Origin: Nonomuraea solani
Lineage (GTDB): Bacteria; Actinomycetota; Actinomycetes; Streptosporangiales; Streptosporangiaceae
Direction: 5' to 3'
Assembly: GCF_900108335.1 (NCBI RefSeq)
Contig: NZ_FNVT01000022.1
Coordinates: 124,001 to 188,000, forward strand
Length of the DNA: 64,000 nucleotides
The translations under genes were made by a program, and so were the position numbers. Shown here in pieces: positions 1 through 8,271 of the stretch (positions within the stretch are counted from its first letter, which is position 1; every line of letters starts with the position of its first letter). Under the pieces are notes generated by a model. The model searched no databases. It worked only from the letters and a program-made list of their open reading frames with translations, and had not been told where the DNA came from.

Positions 1-3000
1 GCCACCCGCCGTACCCACCACCAGCCCTACCGCGCCGCCGTCATCGGTGCCGACGCGGCCGAGCTGGCCGCCCGCCTTCGTGCCGTACGTCCTGCCGCCG
101 TCCCCGCTGGAGACCCGCGCGTCACCTTCGTCTTCTCGGGGCAGGGCGCCTTCGGCGAAGCCGGGTCGCTGGACGCGGTCCGGGACCTGCTGGACTCCGA
201 CCCCTTGTTCCGATCGTCGATCCGGCGCTGCGACGAGCGTCTCGACGGCGTCCTCGGCTGGTCCGTCGAAGCCGTGCTCGGCGGCGAGACCGAAGCCGAC
301 CTCCAGGACACCGCGATCGCCCAGCCCCTGATCGTCGCCGTACAGCTCGCGCTGACCCGTGTCTGGCGCGCACTCGGCATCGAGCCGGCCGTCGTCGTGG
401 GGCACAGCGTCGGCGAGATCAGCGCCGCAGTGACGGCGGGCCTGCTCGATGCCGGCACCGGCCTGCGGCTCGCCGCCGACCGGGGCCGCCTGATGGGCCC
501 GGCCAGAGGCGGGCGCATGCTGGCCGTCGGCCTTCCCCGGGAGGCGGCCGAGCGCTGGGCGGGTACGGACGTGGCGGCGATCAACGCGCCCGGCCTGACC
601 GTCCTTTCCGGCACTTTCGCCGCGCTGGAGGAGGTGCGGCGGGAGCTGGACGGCGAGGGGACGTTCGCCCAGTGGCTGCCGATCGAGTACGCCTTCCACG
701 GCCCCGCCATGGACCCCGCGGCCCGCGCGCTGGCCGAGCTCTACGCCGGCCTCGTACCGGGGAAGGCGGCGATCCCGTTCTACTCGTCCGTCCTGGGCAG
801 GCGCGCGGACGACGGCGAAGTGGACGGGGCCTACTGGGCCCGCAACGTCCGCGAACCCGTCGATTTCGCGGGCGCGGTCCAGGCTCTGCTGCCCGAGTCC
901 GACGCGCTCGTCGAGGTCGGGACCGGGCCGCTGCTGCAGGGGGCGCTCCGCAGGACCGCCGACGTGCCGGTGACCGCCACCCTGGGAACGAACGGCCTGC
1001 TGGGAGCCCTCGGCTTCCTCTACACGCTCGGCTGCGCGCCCCGCTGGGAACGCCTGCATCCGGGCGGCGGCCGGGTCGTGTCCACGCCCGGCTACCCGTG
1101 GGAGCGTCGCACGTACTGGCTGGACCGGCCCGAGCCCCGGCGGGTGTTCGAGCGTGAGGTGCCGCTCGACCCGGCGGACCTTTCCGGGCATCGGGTGCAC
1201 GGCATGCCCGTGTTCCCGGCGGCCGGCCACATCCGGCTGGCGGTGTCGGCCGCCCGCGCGCACGGCCTGACCGAGCCGATCGCGCTGGAACACCTGGAAC
1301 TGCTGACTCCGCTCACCGTCACGGACGACGACCGGCCGTACGCGCTCGTCACCCTGACGCCCGGGACCGGCGGCCTCGCGTTCAAGGTCTCGACCGGCAA
1401 GGACCGGATTCACTCCACCGCCCGCCTGCTCCCCGCCACCGGCTCCCCTGGCCAGGAGGACCATGCCGAAGGCCGGTGTGGTGAGCCGGTGCCCGTGGAG
1501 CTGCTGTACTCCCTGCTCGACGACGCCGGACTGTCCTACGGCCCCCGGTTCCGCGGGGTGCGGCGGGTGTGGCGGGGCGACGGCGAGGCGGTGGCGGAGA
1601 TCGGCGGCGCTCCGGTCCCGCTGCTGGACGCGGCTCTGCACCCGGTGCTCGCGGCGGTCCCGGCCGACGTACGCAAGGGCGGCGCGGCCGTACCCGTCGG
1701 AGTGGAGACGGTCCGCTGGTGGGCCGATCCCGGGCGGGAGGCCCGCTGTCACGCCCGCGTGACCGAGATCGCCGAGGGAGAGATCCGGGCGGACGTGACG
1801 ATCTACGATGCTTCGTCCCGCCGCTGCGTCGAGCTGGCCGGGCTGCGCATGCGACACGCTCCGGCCGCCAAGGAGCGAGCGGAGATCCACCTGTACGAGA
1901 CGGTCTGGCGGGAATCGACCACCGACGGCTCGGCACCGGAGGGACGGTGGCTGCTGGTCCCCCAAGGCTCCGGCGGCACGGCCGAGGCGCTGGCCGCCGA
2001 ACTGGTCCGGCGAGGCGCCACCGCCGACATCCGCCCGGACGCGGACGCCCCGCACGTCGAAGGCGTCGCCGGAGTCGTCTACCTGCCCTCACCCGACGCC
2101 GGATACGAGAACGCCGTCACGGACGTGGCCCGGCTCGTCCGCGCCCTGTCCTACGCCGGCCCCGGCACCGCCCGCAGACTGATCGTCGTCACCCGCGGAG
2201 CCCGGGGCGAGAAGGTCACGGACCCGCGTGCCGCCGCCCCTTGGGGTCTGCTGAAGACGGCGGCCATCGAGAACCCCGTCCTGCGCGTCCGCTGCGTGAA
2301 CCTCGACCCCCAGGCCCCCGTGTCCGCGCTCTGCGACGAGCTGGCCGACGACGCGGGCGAGACCGAGGTCGCCTATCGTGCCGGACGGCGCCTGGTGGCC
2401 CGGCTCAGCGAGCTGCGCCCGGTACCTCACCGCGCCCCGGCAGCCATGCGCCCCGACGCCACGTACGTGATCACAGGTGGCACCGGCACCCTCGGCCTGC
2501 TGGCCGCCGAACGGCTGGCACAACGGGGCGCCCGGCACCTCGCGCTGCTCAGCCGCACCCCGAACGAGGCGGCACTGACCCGCCTGCGCGCGGCGGGCGC
2601 CGAGGTGCGGCCGGCCAGGACCGACGTCGCCGACCGCGACGCGCTCGCGAGCGCCCTGAACGACATCCGCGCGAGCGGCCCCCCGATCCGCGGCGTGCTG
2701 CACGCGGCCGGTGTCCTCAGGGACGGCGCCCTGCTGGACCTCCCGGACGAGGCGCTGCGCGAGGTGCTGGAGCCGAAGCTGCGCGGCGCGTGGAACCTGC
2801 ACGAGCTGACCCTGCCCGACCCGATCGAGTGGTTCGTCCTGTACGCCAGCGCCGCCGGCGTCCTGGGCTCCCCCGGCCAGGCGAACTACTCGGCCGCGAA
2901 CGCCTGCCTCGACGCCCTGGCCCACCACCGCCGCGGGCGAGGGCTGCCCGCCACCGCCATCGACTGGGGCCCGTGGGCGGAGGCCGGGATGGCGGCCGGC

Positions 3001-3579
3001 GCCGTACGGCTGCGTACGGCCAGCAGCGCCTTCGAGCCCGGCGACGCCCTGGACCTGCTGGAACACCTGATGTCCGAGGACCGGCCGCAGACGCTGGCGC
3101 TCCCGTTCGACCTGCGTAACCTGCTGCAGTTCTACCCGGCCCAGGTCGGGGCGGCGTTCTTCGACGAGGTGGCCACGCGCGAGGACCGTTCGCTGAAGTC
3201 CATCGGCGTCCAGGAGTCGGCCCGCCCCGACATGGCGGCGCCGTACGTGGCCCCGCGCAACGGCCTGGAGCGGCGGATCGCGGCCATCTGGCAGAAGGCG
3301 CTGGCGATCGACCCCATCGGTGTGGAGGACGGCTTCTTCGAGCTGGGCGGCGACTCCGTCTTCGGCCACCGGATCCTGGGCGAGATCAACCGCACGCTGG
3401 ACACCCGCATCGACCCGGCGAGCGCGTTCGCCGACTTCACCGTCGCCCACCTCGCCGAACTGGCCGCGGCGGCGATGCGCGACCGGCTGGAGAGCATGAC
3501 GGACGAGGAAGCGGCCCGGTTGCTGGCCCAGGACCAAGGAGGACTCGATGAAGCCGATCACGCTACCGGGCATCGATGA
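1..3579 (+). CDS. Type I polyketide synthase, 3' part (AT-DH-KR-ACP), 5' end outside the window
   Basis: The reading frame is open from base 1, so 1192 C-terminal residues are visible and the KS must lie upstream. The AT begins near residue 43 with FVFSGQG; its active serine is in GHSVGE (about 136). GHSV, AIAQP and the AFH triplet point to malonyl-CoA. The DH has an intact HxxxGxxxxP (His about 397) and a DxxxH motif (Asp about 543). The KR has TGGTGTLG (about 825), a catalytic Ser in YASAAG and a Tyr in PGQANYSAAN, which is B-type-like. The ACP has LGGDSV (Ser about 1119). The protein ends in a short acidic tail without a thioesterase, so release must be by another enzyme. It could be the last module of a modular line or an iterative KS-AT-DH-KR-ACP enzyme of the 6-methylsalicylate/naphthoate kind. 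The stop overlaps the next gene by 32 bp. Confidence 0.95.
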   Translation, partial: ATRRTHHQPYRAAVIGADAAELAARLRAVRPAAVPAGDPRVTFVFSGQGAFGEAGSLDAVRDLLDSDPLFRSSIRRCDERLDGVLGWSVEAVLGGETEADLQDTAIAQPLIVAVQLALTRVWRALGIEPAVVVGHSVGEISAAVTAGLLDAGTGLRLAADRGRLMGPARGGRMLAVGLPREAAERWAGTDVAAINAPGLTVLSGTFAALEEVRRELDGEGTFAQWLPIEYAFHGPAMDPAARALAELYAGLVPGKAAIPFYSSVLGRRADDGEVDGAYWARNVREPVDFAGAVQALLPESDALVEVGTGPLLQGALRRTADVPVTATLGTNGLLGALGFLYTLGCAPRWERLHPGGGRVVSTPGYPWERRTYWLDRPEPRRVFEREVPLDPADLSGHRVHGMPVFPAAGHIRLAVSAARAHGLTEPIALEHLELLTPLTVTDDDRPYALVTLTPGTGGLAFKVSTGKDRIHSTARLLPATGSPGQEDHAEGRCGEPVPVELLYSLLDDAGLSYGPRFRGVRRVWRGDGEAVAEIGGAPVPLLDAALHPVLAAVPADVRKGGAAVPVGVETVRWWADPGREARCHARVTEIAEGEIRADVTIYDASSRRCVELAGLRMRHAPAAKERAEIHLYETVWRESTTDGSAPEGRWLLVPQGSGGTAEALAAELVRRGATADIRPDADAPHVEGVAGVVYLPSPDAGYENAVTDVARLVRALSYAGPGTARRLIVVTRGARGEKVTDPRAAAPWGLLKTAAIENPVLRVRCVNLDPQAPVSALCDELADDAGETEVAYRAGRRLVARLSELRPVPHRAPAAMRPDATYVITGGTGTLGLLAAERLAQRGARHLALLSRTPNEAALTRLRAAGAEVRPARTDVADRDALASALNDIRASGPPIRGVLHAAGVLRDGALLDLPDEALREVLEPKLRGAWNLHELTLPDPIEWFVLYASAAGVLGSPGQANYSAANACLDALAHHRRGRGLPATAIDWGPWAEAGMAAGAVRLRTASSAFEPGDALDLLEHLMSEDRPQTLALPFDLRNLLQFYPAQVGAAFFDEVATREDRSLKSIGVQESARPDMAAPYVAPRNGLERRIAAIWQKALAIDPIGVEDGFFELGGDSVFGHRILGEINRTLDTRIDPASAFADFTVAHLAELAAAAMRDRLESMTDEEAARLLAQDQGGLDEADHATGHR

Positions 3580-4195
3580 GTACGCCGAAGCCCACACCAC
3601 CCCCGACCCCGCCTTCATGCGGCAGATCAGCGAGAACACGTGGCGGTCGCTGACCGACCCGCAGATGATCTCGGGCCCGTCGCAGGCCAGGTTCCTGCAG
3701 TTCCTCGTGTACGCGCTGCGCCCCCGCCAGGTCCTGGAGATCGGCACGTTCAGCGGCTACTCGGCGCTGGCCATGGCCGCCGCCCTGCCGCCCGGCGGGC
3801 ACGTACTGACCTGCGAGATCAACGACCGGCACGCCGCGATGGCGCGCGACCACATCGCGCGCAGCCCGTACGCCGGACGGGTGACCGTCGAGACCGGCCC
3901 CGCGCTGGAGACCCTCGACCGGCTGCCCGGCCCGTTCGACTTCGTGTTCATGGACGCCGCCAAGCAGGAGTATCTCGCCTGCCTCGAAGCCGTCCTGCCG
4001 AAGCTGTCGGAGCACGCCATGATCGCCGCGGACAACACCCTGTGGAACGGCGAGGTCCTGTACGAGGACGACGAGGACGCCGACGTGGTGGCGTTGCGGG
4101 CCTTCAACGACGCCGTGGTGGCCGATCCCCGGCTCGAATGCGTGCTCGTCACGCTGCGCGACGGCGTCACGCTGATCAGGAGGGCCGCCCGATGA
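3548..4195 (+). CDS. SAM-dependent O-methyltransferase, caffeoyl-CoA type
   Basis: This is a 215-residue class I methyltransferase of the cation-dependent caffeoyl-CoA/catechol O-methyltransferase family. The SAM site is LEIGTFSGYSALA near residue 60, an acidic residue (CEIND) follows the next strand, and FMDAAKQEY and ADNTLWNGEV carry the family's metal ligands. The start lies 32 bp inside the PKS gene, behind CAAGGAGG, so translation is probably coupled. The family methylates hydroxyl groups, often vicinal diols on aromatic rings. Its place directly after the PKS suggests it tailors the polyketide. Substrate and position are not readable from sequence. Confidence 0.9.
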   Translation: MKPITLPGIDEYAEAHTTPDPAFMRQISENTWRSLTDPQMISGPSQARFLQFLVYALRPRQVLEIGTFSGYSALAMAAALPPGGHVLTCEINDRHAAMARDHIARSPYAGRVTVETGPALETLDRLPGPFDFVFMDAAKQEYLACLEAVLPKLSEHAMIAADNTLWNGEVLYEDDEDADVVALRAFNDAVVADPRLECVLVTLRDGVTLIRRAAR

Positions 4196-4989
4196 CCTCG
4201 GGAACCGCGCAGGGCTTCTGGTGGGGCGTGGGCGTGCGCGACTGGGCGGCCATCCAGGAGGGCCAGGTCCGGGAGCTGTACGACGACGTGCTGGCCAGGA
4301 TCGGCGCGCCCGCCGGGCTGCGGGTGCTCGACGTCGGGTGCGGCTCCGGGCTGTTCTGCCGGCTGGCCGCCGACAAGGGAGCCCAGGTCTGGGGGCTGGA
4401 CGCCGCGGCACCGCTTCTCGACCTGGCCCGCGAACGGGTCCCGGAAGCCTCGTTCGCCCTCGGTGACATGGAGCGCCTGCCGTACCCCGGCACCGTGTTC
4501 GACCTGGTCACCGGCATGAACTCGTTCCATTACGCCGACGACCACCGGCGGGCGCTGCGCGAGGCCCGCCGCGTGACCGTTCCCGGCGGGCGGCTCGTCG
4601 TGGCGACCTGGGGCCCGCCCGAGACGTGCGAGGCGTCCGCGTACCTGACCGCTCTGTCCCGGCTCCTCCCCCCGCTCCCCGACGGCGGCGGCGGGGGCCC
4701 GTTCGCGTTGTCCGGCGGGCTCGCCGCCCTGGCCGAGAACGCGGGATGGACACCGGAGGAGGTCCGCGACGTCACCTGTGTCTGGCGGTACGCCGACCTG
4801 GCCGAGGCGCAGCGCGGCCTGCTGGCCGGGGGCCCCTCCTCGACCCGCGCCCTGCGGGAGATCGGCTGGGACCGGGCCGCGGAGGTCGTCGCCGACACGA
4901 TCGCCCCGTTCCGGGTAGTGGACGGGGGCTACCGCCTGCGCAACGTCTTCCGGTATCTCGTCGCGACCAACGACCTGAGGAAAGGATGA
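4192..4989 (+). CDS. Class I SAM-dependent methyltransferase (Methyltransf_11 type)
   Basis: The protein has 265 residues. The SAM-binding motif VLDVGCGSGLFCRLA lies near residue 45, followed by GLDAA (acidic motif II) and FDLVTGMNSFHY (motif IV/V region). The ATG overlaps the preceding stop as ATGA and an AGGAGG lies just upstream, so this start is preferred over longer in-frame forms that run through the upstream gene. The family includes O-, N- and C-methyltransferases, so the target atom cannot be told. Being the second methyltransferase of the PKS operon, it most likely performs a separate tailoring methylation. Confidence 0.88.
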   Translation: MTSGTAQGFWWGVGVRDWAAIQEGQVRELYDDVLARIGAPAGLRVLDVGCGSGLFCRLAADKGAQVWGLDAAAPLLDLARERVPEASFALGDMERLPYPGTVFDLVTGMNSFHYADDHRRALREARRVTVPGGRLVVATWGPPETCEASAYLTALSRLLPPLPDGGGGGPFALSGGLAALAENAGWTPEEVRDVTCVWRYADLAEAQRGLLAGGPSSTRALREIGWDRAAEVVADTIAPFRVVDGGYRLRNVFRYLVATNDLRKG

Positions 4990-6440
4990 TCATGGCACAG
5001 CAGAGCGCGAAGGACCGTACGGTCCAGGAACCCCCGCTCAGGGACCGCCGCTGGCTCGGCCTGTTCTTCCTGCTGCTGGCCGGGGTGATGGACCTGGTCG
5101 ACGCCACCGTGGTGAACATCGCCCTGCCCGTGGTCCGCCAGGACCTGAGCGCGTCGTACGCCGACATGCAGTGGATCTCCTCCGGCTACGCGCTGGCGTT
5201 CGCCCTCACCCTCGTGATCGGGGGCCGGCTGGGCGACATCGCCGGACGGCGGCGCCTGTTCCTCATCGGGGCGGCCGGGTTCGTCGTGGCCTCGCTGCTG
5301 TGCGGCCTGGCCCCGGCCCCGGAGGCGCTGATCGCCGCCCGCCTGCTGCAGGGGATCATGGCCGGGGCCATGGTGCCCCAGATCCTGGCCATCATGACGG
5401 TGACGTTCGGGCCCGAGGAGCGCGGCAAGGCGTTCGCGCTGTTCGCCGGGATGGCGACGCTGGCCACGGTCGGCGGGCCGCCGCTCGGCGCGTTCCTCAC
5501 CGAGGCCGACGTGCTGGGCCTCGGCTGGCGGGCCATCTTCCTGGTCAACCTGCCGCTGGGGCTCGTGGCGATCGCGGGCGCGGTCGCCTGCGTCCGCGAG
5601 TCGCGCTCGTCCCAGCGTCTCGGCCTGGACTGGATCGGCATGATCATCGCCACGGTCGCGGTGTTCCTGCTGCTCTTCCCCCTCGTACAGGGCCGCGAGC
5701 TGGGCTGGCCCGCCTGGACGTTCGCGGCGCTGGCCGCCGCCGTGCCGGCGCTGATCGGCTTCGTCCTGTACGAGCGGCGCAGGACCGGCTCCGCGCTGGT
5801 GGAGATGAGCCTGTTCCAGGTCCGGTCGTTCGTCGGCGGCATCCTGATCTACCTCATCTTCATGGCCGGGATCATCGCCTTCTACTTCGTGCTGATGGTG
5901 CACCTGCAGGTGGGTCTGGGGTTCACGGTGCTGGCCGCGGGCCTGACGATCCTGCCGTTCGCCATCGGCACCCCGGTCGGCGCCGGGATCGCGCCCGGCC
6001 TCATCGCCAAGCTCGGCCGGAACGTGATCCGGGCCGGCGCGATCCTGGTGGCGCTGGCCATGGGCGGCCTGATCCTGGCGGTGAGCGCGGCCGGGCCGGA
6101 CGTCGGCTTCTGGCACCTGGCGCCCGCGCTGCTCCTGGGCGGCGTCGGCATGGGCATGGTGGTGACGCCGCTGTTCGACTTCGTGCTGTCCGAGGTGCCG
6201 GGCGAGCACGCGGGCTCGGCGTCCGGCGTGCTGAACGCGTTCCAGCAGATCGGCGCGGCCACGGGCGTGGCGGTGATCGGCGTGGTGTTCTTCAGCCTGG
6301 TCGGAGCGCGGGCGACGGCGGAGACGTTCACGGGCGCGATCCAGTGGACGCTCGCGATCCAGGCGGTGATCTTCCTGGTCGTCGCGGGCCTGGTCGCGCT
6401 CCTGCCGCACCGGCCCGCCTACCAGGAGCCCGCCCCATGA
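4986..6440 (+). CDS. MFS drug-efflux-type transporter, DHA2 family
   Basis: This 484-residue membrane protein has about 14 hydrophobic segments, as in the EmrB/QacA (DHA2) group. Near the N-terminus are LVDATVVNIALPVV, the family's motif D1 region, and GGRLGDIAGRRRLF, the loop 2-3 motif A. Two ATGs compete: 4986 overlaps the preceding stop (ATGA) and 4992 has better spacing behind GAGGAAAGG; the proteins differ by two residues. The family are proton-driven exporters. In this operon the protein likely exports the finished polyketide and gives self-resistance. Confidence 0.92.
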   Translation: MIMAQQSAKDRTVQEPPLRDRRWLGLFFLLLAGVMDLVDATVVNIALPVVRQDLSASYADMQWISSGYALAFALTLVIGGRLGDIAGRRRLFLIGAAGFVVASLLCGLAPAPEALIAARLLQGIMAGAMVPQILAIMTVTFGPEERGKAFALFAGMATLATVGGPPLGAFLTEADVLGLGWRAIFLVNLPLGLVAIAGAVACVRESRSSQRLGLDWIGMIIATVAVFLLLFPLVQGRELGWPAWTFAALAAAVPALIGFVLYERRRTGSALVEMSLFQVRSFVGGILIYLIFMAGIIAFYFVLMVHLQVGLGFTVLAAGLTILPFAIGTPVGAGIAPGLIAKLGRNVIRAGAILVALAMGGLILAVSAAGPDVGFWHLAPALLLGGVGMGMVVTPLFDFVLSEVPGEHAGSASGVLNAFQQIGAATGVAVIGVVFFSLVGARATAETFTGAIQWTLAIQAVIFLVVAGLVALLPHRPAYQEPAP

Positions 6441-7333
6441 TCCCTTCTCAGGAGGGCCGGATCGCGCTGGTGACCGGTGCCAACAGCGGCCTCGGCCGCC
6501 AGACCGCGATGGCGCTGGCGGCCGGGGGCGCGCGGGTGCTGCTGGCCTGCCGCGACCTCGGTAAGGCCGCGGCGGTGGCGGAGGGGATCACGGGCGCGGA
6601 GTCCGTCCGGCTGGATCTGGCGGACCTCGGGTCGGTACGGGCCGCGGCGGCGGAGGTCATGGATCGCACCGGCGGCGTGCTGCACCTGCTGGTCAACAAC
6701 GCGGGCATCATGGCGGTCCCGCACCGCGTGAGCGCGGACGGCCACGAGCTCCAGCTCGCCACCAACCACCTGGGCCACGCCGCGCTCACCTGGCTGCTGA
6801 TGCCGGCGCTGCGGGCGGGCCCGGGGGCGCGGGTCGTCACCGTCTCCTCGGGGGCGCACCGCGGCCCCGGGCTGGACGTGGCTGACCTTGACTTCGAACG
6901 CCGTCCCTACGACAAGTGGGCGGCCTACAACCAGTCGAAGCTGGCCAACCTGCTGTTCGCGTTCGAGCTGGACCGGCGGGCGCGGGCGGCCGGGCTCGAC
7001 CTCGTCAGCGCGGCCGCGCATCCGGGCATGGCGCGTACCGGCCTGTTCACCGGTTCGGCCAGGGCGCAGGGCGGGCGGGCCCTCGTGGCCTTCGCGGCGG
7101 TCGTCACGCGGGTGGTGTGCCAGCCGGCCGCCAAGGGCGCGCTTCCGCAGGTGTACGCCGCGACGATGCCGGGCGTTCAGGGCGGGCAGTATTTCGGGCC
7201 CGGCGGGTTCGCGGAGATGCGCGGGCGGCCGGTCCTGGCCGAATGCGCGCCCGCCGCCAGGGACGGGCACACGGCCGCGCTCCTGTGGAAGGAGACCGCC
7301 CGCCTCACCGGCATCACGCCGGACCCGTCCTAG
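6437..7333 (+). CDS. Short-chain dehydrogenase/reductase (retinol-dehydrogenase-like)
   Basis: The protein has 298 residues, close to the usual length of the retinol/protochlorophyllide-type SDRs. It has the cofactor motif TGANSGLG near residue 14, LLVNNAG near residue 87, the catalytic Ser in VTVSSGAH and the catalytic YNQSK (YxxxK). An Arg in CRDLGKA after strand 2 suggests NADP(H). The start overlaps the MFS stop by four bases, so it closes the PKS operon. It likely reduces or oxidises a carbonyl/alcohol of the polyketide. Its end overlaps the convergent gene by four bases. Confidence 0.9.
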   Translation: MIPSQEGRIALVTGANSGLGRQTAMALAAGGARVLLACRDLGKAAAVAEGITGAESVRLDLADLGSVRAAAAEVMDRTGGVLHLLVNNAGIMAVPHRVSADGHELQLATNHLGHAALTWLLMPALRAGPGARVVTVSSGAHRGPGLDVADLDFERRPYDKWAAYNQSKLANLLFAFELDRRARAAGLDLVSAAAHPGMARTGLFTGSARAQGGRALVAFAAVVTRVVCQPAAKGALPQVYAATMPGVQGGQYFGPGGFAEMRGRPVLAECAPAARDGHTAALLWKETARLTGITPDPS

Positions 7334-8100
7334 ACGTCCGTGAACCCGTATTCCTTGGCCAGGTCCGCGACCGGAAGCGTACGCCCCGCGTGCCGGGCCA
7401 CGTCCGGATCCTCCAGCAGGGCACGCACGGCCCGCCCGGGGAACTCCACGGAGTCGCCGCCCGGCACGTCCTCACCGAGCGCCGCGATGATCGCCTCCGT
7501 CCGGGTGAACCCGGGCGAGAGGGCGAGCGCGGTCACGCCGTGGGGGCGCAGGTCGTGGGCGAGGGTGTGGGCGAGGCGGCTGACGCCGGTCATGGCGAGG
7601 TCGTAGAAGGCGTGCCCGGCGATCACGTCGGCGCCCGGGTCGGTGTATCCGGTGAGGACGGCCAGGCCGCGCCGTTCGATGAGCAGCGGGGCGGCGTACC
7701 AGGCCGAGACGAGGTGGCTGCGGACCCCGACGTCGATCATGTTGTGCCAGTGGTCGAGCGGAAGGGTCCAGAACGGGCCGCCCTCGAAGGGCAGGGCGTT
7801 GCCGTTGCAGGCGTTCGCGACGAGGAGGTCGAGTCCGCCGTGCTCGTCGCGTACCCGCTGGAAGAGCGCTTCGACCGCGCCGTCGTCGGTGGCGTCGACG
7901 CGGACCGGGACGCCGTGGCCGCCCCGCTCGTCCACCTGCTCGGCGGTGTCCTCGACGGTGCCGGGCAGGTCGGAGTGGCGGTGGTCGCGGCTCTCGCGGT
8001 CGGTGACGTAGACGGTCGCCCCGGCTTCGCCGAGGACGAGGGCGACGCCGCGCCCGACTCCACGCGCGGCTCCGGTCACGACGGCGACGGTGCCTTCCAT
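7330..8100 (-). CDS. SDR-fold protein with an atypical active site
   Basis: The protein has 256 residues and a clear SDR Rossmann fold: TGAARGVGRG for the cofactor, and PGFTRTE after the catalytic region. The active-site signature is changed. The usual YxxxK position reads YDLAM, so the lysine is Met; the NNAG motif reads NACNG, and no serine is seen at the expected place before the Tyr. ATG 8100 is chosen because GGGAG lies 7 bases upstream; a longer frame adds 23 unlikely residues. It is either a dehydrogenase with a rearranged active site or a binding protein. It faces the PKS operon and has its own upstream inverted repeat. Confidence 0.8.
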   Translation of the reverse strand: MEGTVAVVTGAARGVGRGVALVLGEAGATVYVTDRESRDHRHSDLPGTVEDTAEQVDERGGHGVPVRVDATDDGAVEALFQRVRDEHGGLDLLVANACNGNALPFEGGPFWTLPLDHWHNMIDVGVRSHLVSAWYAAPLLIERRGLAVLTGYTDPGADVIAGHAFYDLAMTGVSRLAHTLAHDLRPHGVTALALSPGFTRTEAIIAALGEDVPGGDSVEFPGRAVRALLEDPDVARHAGRTLPVADLAKEYGFTDV

Positions 8101-8114
8101 CGGGAACTCCCTTT

Positions 8115-8131
8115 TTGTCTTACCCTGACAA
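8115..8131. promoter_or_regulatory. Inverted repeat TTGTC-N7-GACAA, candidate operator
   Basis: Two perfect 5-bp arms, TTGTC at 8115-8119 and GACAA at 8127-8131, are separated by 7 bases. The site lies 15-31 bp before the start of the atypical SDR, where a TetR- or MarR-type repressor would block its transcription. No obvious cognate regulator gene is adjacent. Confidence 0.4.
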
Positions 8132-8271
8132 GGCGCTGTTCGGGGTGTCAACGTCGCTTTCCCCCACATTCACCGGGAACTCACTCATGCCACCCCCACC
8201 CTTGACATCCCCGCCGGGCCGTATCAGCGATCTGTCAGCCGTCCCTCAAGCCCGCCCGCGACCCTCGGCTC

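Noticed and set aside
2089..3747. Long open frame on the minus strand across the PKS
   Set aside because: Low-complexity Arg/Gly/Val-rich product, opposite to a clear PKS; a shadow of high-GC coding DNA.
4929..6410. Minus-strand frame of almost 500 codons opposite the MFS transporter
   Set aside because: His/Arg/Asp-rich shadow without domain features; the plus strand is a clear DHA2 transporter.
8202..8207. TTGACA as promoter of the S9 peptidase gene
   Set aside because: No -10 element at 16-18 bp; the nearest TATCAG is only 14 bp away.
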